Shown: positions 40,546 through 49,268 of the stretch, piece after piece | Layout of the letters: every line of letters starts with the position of its first letter | Numbering within the stretch: position 1 is the first letter of the stretch | Assembly (NCBI GenBank): GCA_011364965.1 | Contig: RDOB01000002.1 | Span: forward strand, 124,001 to 188,000 | DNA length: 64,000 bases | From: Candidatus Heimdallarchaeota archaeon | GTDB taxonomy: Archaea; Asgardarchaeota; Heimdallarchaeia; Hodarchaeales; Hodarchaeaceae | Direction: 5' to 3' | Notes under the pieces: model-generated | Seen by the model: only the letters and a program-made list of their open reading frames with translations | What the model was told of the DNA's origin: nothing | Databases searched by the model: none | Translations under genes and position numbers: made by a program

Positions 40546-41532
40546 ATGAGTAAAGTGTTATTACTTTCAAGAAAAAATGTTGAAGCAGTTTTAAACATGC
40601 GAGATACAATAGAAGTACTGAAATCAGCGTTTAGTGAACTTTCTAATGGAAGTGCTATCCTTCCTCAAAGAATTGTCATCCCAGTAGAAAAACAAAAAGG
40701 AATTAGTCTTTATATGCCAGCTTTTCTTCCTGAGACTGGTTCGTTGGCTGTTAAAGTGGTTACCGTCTTTAAAGAGAATGTTAGCAAGTTTAATATCCCT
40801 ACAACTCTTGGAAAAGTCTTATTACAGGATATAGAAACTGGAGATGTTAATTGCATTATGGATGGAGGGTACTTAACTGCAATGCGTACTGGCGCTGTCT
40901 CTGGATGTGCTATCGAATATTTAGCAAAAAAAAATGCCCAGATATTGACCTTATTCGGTGCAGGTGTCCAAGGAAGTACTCAATTATGGGCTGCGATTGA
41001 GGCACGACCAAGTCTTCATACTTGTAGAATATATGATATACAGAAAGAGATTGCTCAAGATTTCGCTAAAAATGCAAAGCATCATAATCTTAATTTTGAG
41101 TTCCCTAATTCCCCTAAAGAGGCTATAAAAGACACAGATATCATTGTTACTTCTACAACTTCTCTTACTCCTATATTCAAGGGAGAATGGCTTGAATCGG
41201 GAATGCATATCTCTGGTATTGGTTCTCACAACCCTGGGGCAAGAGAATTGGATACTATAACAATTCAACGATCAAAAATTATATGTGATCAAATAAGTGC
41301 TTGTTTGGCTGAAGCGGGAGATATTATGATCCCAATTAAAGAAGGAGTCATATCAAGAAATCAACTCACCGAGTTAGGTGAAGTCATAAATGGTCTGAAA
41401 CCAGGAAGAGAAAATTCTGAGGAGATTACTCTCTTTAAATCTGTCGGCTTAGCAATTCAGGATGCTGCTGTGGCTAAGTTGGTCTATGATAAGGCTTGTG
41501 AAAAAAATATAGGTACAGAGGTAGAAATATAA
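40546..41532 (+). CDS. Ornithine cyclodeaminase / mu-crystallin / alanine dehydrogenase family
   Basis: DGGYLTAMRTGAVSGCAIEYLAKKNAQILTLFGAGVQGSTQL; HISGIGSHNPGARELD. Confidence 0.92.
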   Translation: MSKVLLLSRKNVEAVLNMRDTIEVLKSAFSELSNGSAILPQRIVIPVEKQKGISLYMPAFLPETGSLAVKVVTVFKENVSKFNIPTTLGKVLLQDIETGDVNCIMDGGYLTAMRTGAVSGCAIEYLAKKNAQILTLFGAGVQGSTQLWAAIEARPSLHTCRIYDIQKEIAQDFAKNAKHHNLNFEFPNSPKEAIKDTDIIVTSTTSLTPIFKGEWLESGMHISGIGSHNPGARELDTITIQRSKIICDQISACLAEAGDIMIPIKEGVISRNQLTELGEVINGLKPGRENSEEITLFKSVGLAIQDAAVAKLVYDKACEKNIGTEVEI

Positions 41533-41571
41533 AAAATTCACACAAAAAAAGAAGAAAGGGGGGAGGGAATT

Positions 41572-42882
41572 TTATTCTGATTTTGCTTCTCCTGATTTTA
41601 CCCCAAACATCATAATAAAAGCAATTATAAAACAGATAAGGCTAACAGGGAATAGAAGTTCAAATGTGCCTCCTGTTAAAAGATCAAAGACCAAACCAAT
41701 TAAAGCAGGGCCAGCTACTGCAGCTGAACTACTGAAAAGATAATACAAACCTGTATATGATCCTAGTTTTTCATCTGTAGCAATCTCCCAGACAATAACG
41801 ATTGAATTGATATTGATTAAAGCCCATCCTATTCCTGCGAATGCTAGTATAATCATCACGATGTAATACTGATTCGTAGGAGATAAATTAAGCAAGTTAA
41901 ATTGTCCAAGGAACAAAACTGCAATAAGAAAGACAGAAAGGATCGGTAAACCAATTTTAATAGTGTTCGCTCTACCAATACGTTGTCCGATATATCCAGC
42001 AGGAATTGCAAAGAGAACGAAGACTAATGAAAATGAAGTTAACATTAAACTGGCAGCACCTTCTGCTGCTTGAATCGCCTCTTCAGTTGCGGGAGCTGCA
42101 AGATCTACTAGATAAGGAAGAGTTGTCGTTGCCCAACTCGTATACCATGTTTCCAGCGCATTGTATCCAAGAAACCAAAAAAATATCGCAAACAAAACAA
42201 ATAAGCAAGATTTATCATTGTCGGTTAAAACTTCTTTAACGCTTGTTATAACTGATACTTTGGTTTCTGGTGCCTCTTTGCTGGCATATTCTTCAGGTTC
42301 TTTAACAAATAGAACTAATAAAAACATTGCGATTATCATTATAGCAGAAGTACTACCAAATGCGACTAATGGACTAATAGTGTATAGTCTTGAACCGAAT
42401 AGAAAGGCATAAACAGCCCCCAAACCACCCATTAAATTAATTACACCATTAGCTTTACTACGATGTTTTGAAGAAATAATATCAGGCATCAATGCAACTA
42501 CAGGTGCTCTATAGAATGCCATCATTAGTAAGAAACAAATAATTGCTGCCATCAAGTAGAGGATTACACCTTTTACTAAAGGAAGCACGAATAAGAAAAT
42601 CGCTGAAATCGGAACACCTATTATTAAAAATGGTATGCGACGGCCCCATCGAGTACGAGTATTATCAGAAACAGATCCAATTATCGGTTCCATAATAATC
42701 ATTGCGAGATTGTCAAGTCCCATGATTGCACCGACTATAACTCTATCTGGTATGAAACTATTAAGCCAGAGTGGAACATAACTATTATAAAGCGCCCATG
42801 AAACACCGGTTGTGAAAAAGCCTAATCCAATTAAAAATGTCTTAGTCCAGCTAAATCCTGTCTTGTTTTCTGTAATTTGCAT
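41572..42882 (-). CDS. MFS transporter (GPH/sugar-type)
   Basis: 436 aa polytopic; GSVSDNTRTRWGRRIPFLIIGVP motif. Confidence 0.87.
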   Translation of the reverse strand: MQITENKTGFSWTKTFLIGLGFFTTGVSWALYNSYVPLWLNSFIPDRVIVGAIMGLDNLAMIIMEPIIGSVSDNTRTRWGRRIPFLIIGVPISAIFLFVLPLVKGVILYLMAAIICFLLMMAFYRAPVVALMPDIISSKHRSKANGVINLMGGLGAVYAFLFGSRLYTISPLVAFGSTSAIMIIAMFLLVLFVKEPEEYASKEAPETKVSVITSVKEVLTDNDKSCLFVLFAIFFWFLGYNALETWYTSWATTTLPYLVDLAAPATEEAIQAAEGAASLMLTSFSLVFVLFAIPAGYIGQRIGRANTIKIGLPILSVFLIAVLFLGQFNLLNLSPTNQYYIVMIILAFAGIGWALININSIVIVWEIATDEKLGSYTGLYYLFSSSAAVAGPALIGLVFDLLTGGTFELLFPVSLICFIIAFIMMFGVKSGEAKSE

Positions 42883-43155
42883 CTTATTTTACATCCTATT
42901 AAGTAAGTATGCCTAATTTCTTTATCCTACCTCACTTAAAATTAAGGATTTTACATTTATTTCAGAAGAGGTCAATAAAGTGTCGATTTTAAAGCTAATT
43001 CTTTCTTCTCTGTCTACAATTTTAAATATTTACCCCTCTTTCAATATTTTATAGGTTCGTAATCATGGTGAAAATGATCACAGAAAAGTGCATTTAAAAG
43101 ATTGAGAAGCTTTATTCAAAAATGAATCCACATTGGAGTAAGGAGTTGAAGAAAT

Positions 43156-43569
43156 ATGAATTCTTTTTTCCAAAGAATTTCCAGAAACCGTCCTTTAGTC
43201 CTTATTGGTATGATAATTGTCACGATATATTCATTCTTTGCATTTCTCTTTGCTCTTTCAATACTTATTCAAGAATTTAGCAATTCAGGAGGATATTCTT
43301 TCTCATATTTACTGAATTTAATTCTAACGCTTCTAATTAGTTATCCCTTATTGTTTATTTACTTAAGTCCAATATTCTTGTGTTTCGTGCTATTATTTCA
43401 AATCTTTAGTTTTGATTTAAAGAAAATACCAATGAAAACAACGTTATACGAAAGCATTTTTCTTCCCACCCTTTATTACGGTTCAATAAAAGTGATAATC
43501 CCCCACTTTGAGCAGGAACACAGGATTATATCTGCTAAAGAAGACTCTAATAACGATTTAAAAACATAA
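43156..43569 (+). CDS. Small membrane protein, 137 aa
   Basis: Complete ORF with three hydrophobic segments. Confidence 0.6.
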   Translation: MNSFFQRISRNRPLVLIGMIIVTIYSFFAFLFALSILIQEFSNSGGYSFSYLLNLILTLLISYPLLFIYLSPIFLCFVLLFQIFSFDLKKIPMKTTLYESIFLPTLYYGSIKVIIPHFEQEHRIISAKEDSNNDLKT

Positions 43570-43670
43570 TAAATTTTAATGATTTTCAATGGAAGGATTA
43601 TAAAAACATCGTTTTTCTGCTTCGCTTGGTTTCTAACATATAGTAAGAATGATAAATACTTATAAAAGGG

Positions 43671-43982
43671 TTGAGAAATATGAGAACTAGACGAGAATCA
43701 ATAATAAAGCTCCTCCGAGAGCATGATGATATTACTTTACAAGAATTAGCAGATTTGACTCAAACTGCTGTTAAAACTATTGCTCGTGATTTAGATTCCG
43801 TTAGAAAAACCATAAAATCAGAAGGTTTGAGGATTGAAGTTCGTCCTGCAAAATGTATGGCATGTGAGTATCTATTTACGGGTAGAAATCGCGTATCAGA
43901 TCCCACAAAATGCCCTGAATGCCATTCAGAACGAATTGATCCTCAAAGGTTTCGACTTGCAGAAACCAAACAGAGGGAATGA
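43671..43982 (+). CDS. HTH/zinc-ribbon transcriptional regulator
   Basis: RRESIIKLLREHDDITLQELADLTQTAVKTIARDLDSV plus CMACEYLF...CPECHSERI. Confidence 0.85.
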   Translation: MRNMRTRRESIIKLLREHDDITLQELADLTQTAVKTIARDLDSVRKTIKSEGLRIEVRPAKCMACEYLFTGRNRVSDPTKCPECHSERIDPQRFRLAETKQRE

Positions 43983-43983
43983 A

Positions 43984-44418
43984 TTAAGTTCCGCTACTCC
44001 CTAATCCTCCTCCTCGATCATTTTTAGCGTCCAAATTTGTTGTTTCAATTATTTCACAATCTTCCACTTTTTGAAACACCATTTGTGCTATTCTATCCCC
44101 TGATTTTATGGAATAAGGCTTTAAATTAATTGAATTAAGAATAACCATTATTTCTCCACGATATCCTGAATCAATAACCCCCCCAGTAACAAAAATCCCG
44201 TTGCTAGCCATTGAACTTCTTCCCTTTATTTGACCATAAAATCCTTGAGGAATTTCCATTGATATCCCAGTATGAATAATAGCTGTTTCGCCAGTGTTTA
44301 AGGTAATTGATTCGATAGAATATAAATCGAAAGCTGCATCCAATTTATTATGTTTCTTAGGTATCTTGGCTATTTGACTCAATTTCTTGACTTTTATTTG
44401 CAAATTTAATCGACCCAT
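43984..44418 (-). CDS. dut: dUTP diphosphatase
   Basis: GRSSMASNGIFVTGGVIDSGYRGEI, KSGDRIAQMVF, C-terminal RGGGLGSSGT (all dUTPase motifs). Confidence 0.96.
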   Translation of the reverse strand: MGRLNLQIKVKKLSQIAKIPKKHNKLDAAFDLYSIESITLNTGETAIIHTGISMEIPQGFYGQIKGRSSMASNGIFVTGGVIDSGYRGEIMVILNSINLKPYSIKSGDRIAQMVFQKVEDCEIIETTNLDAKNDRGGGLGSSGT

Positions 44419-44668
44419 TGGAATTCCTGCAGTGCTATTGTAAAAGCATATTATAATCTTGATTTTTTGAGATGTATAATCCTATATGGATTATAGAAAA
44501 CAAATGAAAGATTATACACCCCACTTTTAATGTTTATAATATTATTTGTTTATAATAGTACAAGAATTCATTCTATATAGAGTCCGTGTTTCAAGGAAAT
44601 TAATAGAAATTGGAAACAGATTAAAAGACTCATTATAAGTTAAGAAAATATGCCATATTTTAGGTGAA

Positions 44669-45325
44669 ATGAGAATGGCAACGAGAAAATGGCACCTATT
44701 TACCGCAATCTTGGTTTTTTTAGCTTATATAATTGGTTACTGGTATTTGCAGTCGTATTTTATGGCACAACTACCTATCCTCGCTCCTCTATTGATACTA
44801 ACTGCGTTTTTAATGGCCTTAATCGGTTCAGAGGCGCCAGATTGGGATTTCATGATGAGTTGGTTGCAACATAGAGATATTACAACTCATTCTGTCGGAA
44901 TTCCAGCTATAATTACATTTGTGATCTTTATTCAGAAAGTTATTATGCCCATGAATCCTTCTTTAATGCTAGCTTTGATTTTCATACCCTTCATGTTTGG
45001 TTTTAGTTCTCATTTACTACTGGATTTATTCCCAGGAGTTGATCCTGAGAAGGAATTGAAAAAGGGTGGAATAACTCACACAACTGCTTTACTCTTGAAA
45101 GGATTTATTTCTGGATTAACTGGTGTTGAAACAGCTAAGGCGCTCCAAGGAACTTATCTAATCCATTTACCATTTAAAATGAAACTTCAGAGTGAAAAGG
45201 GCAGAAAAAAGTGGGAAATACGGAAAACTTTACCTCTTCATGCTTCTAGGTGGTGGTTGTTTTTTAATGGGTTATTATCTCTGAGTTTGGGCATTTTTAT
45301 CCTAACTGCTTACCTTTGGAGATAA
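44669..45325 (+). CDS. Membrane-bound metal-dependent hydrolase-like protein (YdjM/DUF457 type)
   Basis: IGSEAPDWDF, HRDITTHSVGIP, SSHLLLDLFPG. Confidence 0.75.
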   Translation: MRMATRKWHLFTAILVFLAYIIGYWYLQSYFMAQLPILAPLLILTAFLMALIGSEAPDWDFMMSWLQHRDITTHSVGIPAIITFVIFIQKVIMPMNPSLMLALIFIPFMFGFSSHLLLDLFPGVDPEKELKKGGITHTTALLLKGFISGLTGVETAKALQGTYLIHLPFKMKLQSEKGRKKWEIRKTLPLHASRWWLFFNGLLSLSLGIFILTAYLWR

Positions 45326-45334
45326 AATTTCCAA

Positions 45335-46534
45335 TTATTTTCCAAGTATACTTTTTATAATATCAAGTGCCCAGTTTAGGTCTTCTTTTGAGATGACTAA
45401 AGGAGGAGCGAAACGGATTACATAGTCATGAGTTTCCTTAGCTAAGATACCATTTTGGATTAATTGCTCCGTAAAAGGACGAGCTTTTTCTGATAATTCT
45501 ACTGCAACTAACAATCCTTTCCCTCTTACTTCTTTTATTCTTGGATGATTAATCTTTTTCAGCTCTGTAATAAACATTTCTCCTAATTCTGCCGCCCTAA
45601 CGTCAAGTTTTTCTTCTACTAGTACATTTAAGGCAGCCTCTCCAACTACGCAAGCTAAGGGGAAACCACCAAAAGTTGAACCATGAGACCCAGGTATAAA
45701 AACTTTCATAATTTCTTTTCTTGAAACTACTGCTGAAACTGGCAATAATCCTCCTCCTAAAGCTTTTCCCAATGTCAGAACATCAGGAGTTATTCCTTCA
45801 TGTTGAAAACAAAACATCTTTCCAGTTCGACAAAAACCCGTTTGAATCTCATCAAGCACAAATAACACATTATTTCGAGTACAAATCTCTCTAATTTGCT
45901 TTAAATAGCCATTGGAAGGAACTATGACTCCAGCTTCACCTTGAATTGGTTCACATAGAAATGCAACAGTATTATTTGTTATTGCAGTTTCTAAAGCTTT
46001 AATATCATTAAATGGTATAATTTTAAATCCAGGAGTAAAAGGTCCAAAATTTGTATTTGCGTCTGGATCAGTTGAGAATCCAACAATAGTTGTGGTTCTT
46101 CCATGAAAATTATTGGCACAGACTATTATTTCTGATTTACCTTCTGGAACTCCTTTGATTTCATATCCCCATCGCCGAACCATCTTAATTGCAGTTTCAA
46201 CAGCTTCTGCCCCAGTATTCATAGGTAAAGCCATATCAAAGCCCTTACCACAAATTTCAAGTAAGTGTTTAAGGTAAGGCCCCATACGATCATTATAGAA
46301 TGCTCGTGATGTTAAGGCAACATTTTCTAATTGATCTTTTAGTGCTTGGACAATTTTCGGATGAAGATGGCCTTGATTCACAGCGGAATATGCAGAAAGA
46401 CAATCAAGGTATTTTTTCCCTTCAACATCCCACACCCATGGGCCTTTGGCTTTAGCAATTACAACTGGAATCGGATGATAATTATGAGCTCCGTATTCTT
46501 CTTCAATAGCCATATAATACTGCGAATTTTTCAT
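45335..46534 (-). CDS. rocD: Ornithine--oxo-acid aminotransferase
   Basis: Class III aminotransferase: MNTGAEAVETAIKMVRRWGYEIKG, FHGRTTTIVGFSTDP, LFVLDEIQTGFCRTGKMF, GKALGGGLLPVSAVV. Confidence 0.92.
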   Translation of the reverse strand: MKNSQYYMAIEEEYGAHNYHPIPVVIAKAKGPWVWDVEGKKYLDCLSAYSAVNQGHLHPKIVQALKDQLENVALTSRAFYNDRMGPYLKHLLEICGKGFDMALPMNTGAEAVETAIKMVRRWGYEIKGVPEGKSEIIVCANNFHGRTTTIVGFSTDPDANTNFGPFTPGFKIIPFNDIKALETAITNNTVAFLCEPIQGEAGVIVPSNGYLKQIREICTRNNVLFVLDEIQTGFCRTGKMFCFQHEGITPDVLTLGKALGGGLLPVSAVVSRKEIMKVFIPGSHGSTFGGFPLACVVGEAALNVLVEEKLDVRAAELGEMFITELKKINHPRIKEVRGKGLLVAVELSEKARPFTEQLIQNGILAKETHDYVIRFAPPLVISKEDLNWALDIIKSILGK

Positions 46535-46673
46535 TTTTATCTACCACAAGACAAATCGAAAACCATTCTTCATGTGGTAAGAAAAAATGATTTTCATTTA
46601 AATTTTGTCAATATGATACTTATATACGATCTTGATTATGCTATAAATTTTTCAACATTTGATTGATTTTAAT

Positions 46674-47135
46674 TTATTCATCCAAATTTAAAACTTGTGA
46701 ATCTTTAACCTTCTTCAATGTAATGGATGTATAGGTTTTGTTCACCCCAGGAATGGTAGATATTTTTCGTTCTACAATATCATGCAAATTTTCTATTGAA
46801 GCTGCGTTTCCAAAACACAAAATATCATGTATTCCCGTTGTTATTCTTATGATATGAATTTCTGTTATAGTTCTTAGAACTTTTAACACTTTATCCATTA
46901 CTGTAGCGTTAATATCAAGTTCACAGATGAACTCAATGGGGTATCCAATTTCCTCAGCTCTAAGTGTTAAAGTGAACCTTGAAATAATCCCTCTCTTTTT
47001 CATTCGTTCAATTCTATCGGAAATTGTCTGGGAGGTGACATTTAGTTCCTCTGCTATTTTATTATAGGCAATTTTGCCATCTTTACTTAACATTTTTAAT
47101 ATTTCGAGATCTTTATCATCTAAAGTAAATTTCAT
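46674..47135 (-). CDS. Lrp/AsnC family transcriptional regulator
   Basis: LDDKDLEILKMLSKDGKIAYNKIAEELNVTSQTISDRIERMKKRGII plus ligand-binding domain. Confidence 0.94.
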   Translation of the reverse strand: MKFTLDDKDLEILKMLSKDGKIAYNKIAEELNVTSQTISDRIERMKKRGIISRFTLTLRAEEIGYPIEFICELDINATVMDKVLKVLRTITEIHIIRITTGIHDILCFGNAASIENLHDIVERKISTIPGVNKTYTSITLKKVKDSQVLNLDE

Positions 47136-47173
47136 GTCGAGATATCCCTTTTTTTAATGAAAAGAAAATAGTA

Positions 47174-48001
47174 CTAGCTATCTCTTTTATCAAGTTTCCA
47201 TAACATCCAAAATCTGTGTGCTACACTTGCTGGAAGAAGAGCAGGAAGAAGAACGATGAATCCTAGGACTATTATGCTGGTTGTTTCAAGTTGGATTGTT
47301 GAGAGAAACAGCCATATAGCTCCTGCTGATATAATATAGACGATAGTAAAGACTAGATAATCAGCAAAAGTATCAAAGGCCCCTTTTAGAAACCCAAAGA
47401 GATTATTGAAAATAATAATAAATAATTCAGCAAATCCTCTTATTAATAGGTAGAAAAATTCAAAAATTCCTCTAATGATAGCTATAAAAGTCGTGGTGCC
47501 TCCCATTATTACTGATCGAGCTCCTGCGAGAATTGAATCGAGTCCCAAGTAAGCACCTGGAATTGCTACCAATAATAAATATATTAAGAAGAGCATTATC
47601 GCTAGTATTTCATTAAAATCTGTAAAAAGGATTAAAAACCCTAATAGTACCGCAAAAGGTGCTATGAGTATTGAGAAGCTAACCAAACCATCAATACCTG
47701 GATTCATTTCTCTTTCATCTGGATTTCGAGAGAAGAATTGAACTGTGCGATTCGCTTGAGTATAAGTCTTTGTGGGACGAGCTCGACGTGTGAATTCAAT
47801 TCTAGATTCATTTTTCGGTTTTTTTATCGGTTCTACTATAACATTGGTGATATCAAAATCTTTAAATTCGTCTTTAGCTATTTTTCCAGCTTTTTGAATC
47901 TCTTGGTTTATAATATTTCCCGCTTCAACAGCTTTTTTCCCTAGAAATCGACCAAGTTTCTTTGTTTTACTTTCCTTTTCATCTTTCATGGGTTTGTCCA
48001 T
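47174..48001 (-). CDS. Hypothetical multi-pass membrane protein, 275 aa
   Basis: Basic cytosolic N-terminus followed by multiple TM segments. Confidence 0.7.
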   Translation of the reverse strand: MDKPMKDEKESKTKKLGRFLGKKAVEAGNIINQEIQKAGKIAKDEFKDFDITNVIVEPIKKPKNESRIEFTRRARPTKTYTQANRTVQFFSRNPDEREMNPGIDGLVSFSILIAPFAVLLGFLILFTDFNEILAIMLFLIYLLLVAIPGAYLGLDSILAGARSVIMGGTTTFIAIIRGIFEFFYLLIRGFAELFIIIFNNLFGFLKGAFDTFADYLVFTIVYIISAGAIWLFLSTIQLETTSIIVLGFIVLLPALLPASVAHRFWMLWKLDKRDS

Positions 48002-48349
48002 CCTTCTTTATTATCTGAAAAAGCTTAATTCCCCATTTTTAAGTCTTCGTTTCATTGCGCACGATCTAAGTTCTTTAGCTCTATATAGTAGAATTATCAG
48101 GATATTGAATTTAATTGGTAAAGATTCATATCCTTAGAAATTAATCTTGAATTATCCCTTTGAAGAAGAAAAGAAATAATACTGATGATAATATCATAAC
48201 TAATTCAGAAATCCATGAATATTGATCTTAAATCTGTTAATATCTTCCTTGGGATTCTGCTTATTCCTTGAATCATTTAAAAAATATTAAACACTAGCAG
48301 GATATTTAAAAGAATTACAATTTCTGCAGGTTTTGATAGTCTCAATTAT

Positions 48350-49126
48350 TTGAATAGGATTGTGTGGGATATCGAAACGAGAAGTGCCAAAGGACAGGAA
48401 GAAATAATAAAAAATGAGTTTTTAGGTAAAGCATCTTTTGAAAATTTGATCAAATTCTTTCCTTTGAAATTGATCGAGTGGTTCTCTAGAAATCAGAGGG
48501 ATCTTCCTTGGCGAAGGACGAGAGATCCTTATAAAATTCTTGTAAGCGAAATTATGCTTCAACAAACAAACGTAGAGATAGTAATTCCAATTTATATGAA
48601 TTTTCTTCAGAAATTTCCTACAATCCAAGCCTTAGCTGCAGCAAAGGTTGAAGATGTGAAGATTATTACAGATAAATTAGGATATAAACGAAGAGGAGAG
48701 TTTTTACATTCTATCGCAAATCAAATTGTTAATGAAAAAGGTGGAAGAATCCCTGATTCATTGGATCAATTGCTAACTTTGAAGGGAATAGGCCGTTACA
48801 CTGCAGGAGCAATTTTAAGTTTTGCATTCGAGCGATCTGACCCCACAGCTGCAATTGTTGATGTAAATGTAGATCGCGTATTAAGTCGAATAACTGGTAT
48901 TTGGACTGAAGAACGCGATGCTTCTTTTATCAAAACGATTTGGACACTTGCTGAATCGATAATAATTCCAGGTAAAGTTTGGGAGGTTAATCAGGGAATA
49001 CTTGATCTTGGAGCAACGATTTGTGTATCAAAAAAACCAAAATGCGCTATTTGCCCAATGATAAAGATTTGTGAGTATTATAAAAGTGAATACCCAAAGC
49101 AAATACCACTTGATTCATTTTTATAA
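48350..49126 (+). CDS. mutY: A/G-specific adenine glycosylase-like HhH-GPD DNA glycosylase (MutY/MIG family)
   Basis: RDLPWRRTRDPYKILVSEIMLQQT, LKGIGRYTAGAILSFAFE, VDVNVDRVLSR, C-x6-C-x2-C-x5-C Fe-S loop (CVSKKPKCAICPMIKIC); no C-terminal NUDIX-like domain. Confidence 0.88.
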   Translation: MNRIVWDIETRSAKGQEEIIKNEFLGKASFENLIKFFPLKLIEWFSRNQRDLPWRRTRDPYKILVSEIMLQQTNVEIVIPIYMNFLQKFPTIQALAAAKVEDVKIITDKLGYKRRGEFLHSIANQIVNEKGGRIPDSLDQLLTLKGIGRYTAGAILSFAFERSDPTAAIVDVNVDRVLSRITGIWTEERDASFIKTIWTLAESIIIPGKVWEVNQGILDLGATICVSKKPKCAICPMIKICEYYKSEYPKQIPLDSFL

Positions 49127-49268
49127 TACTTTTCTCCTAAATTGATACTTCCAACTAAAAAATAGACAGCTAGGTTCCAAATCTGTTTTAAATGGAATCA
49201 AACTATGATGATTTACTAAAGATCATAATTCATAATAATTATAATTATAATCTATATAGACTAAAATA

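Noticed and set aside
40546-47135. OCD-family gene, rocD and Lrp as one ornithine-catabolism operon
   Set aside because: The OCD-family gene is on the opposite strand and separated from rocD/Lrp by five unrelated genes; only rocD-Lrp adjacency is supported.
49195-49262. AT-rich palindromic stretch (ataattcataataattataattataatc) as a replication origin
   Set aside because: Low-complexity AT run without ORB-like repeats or an adjacent orc1/cdc6 gene; likely just promoter-proximal AT richness.
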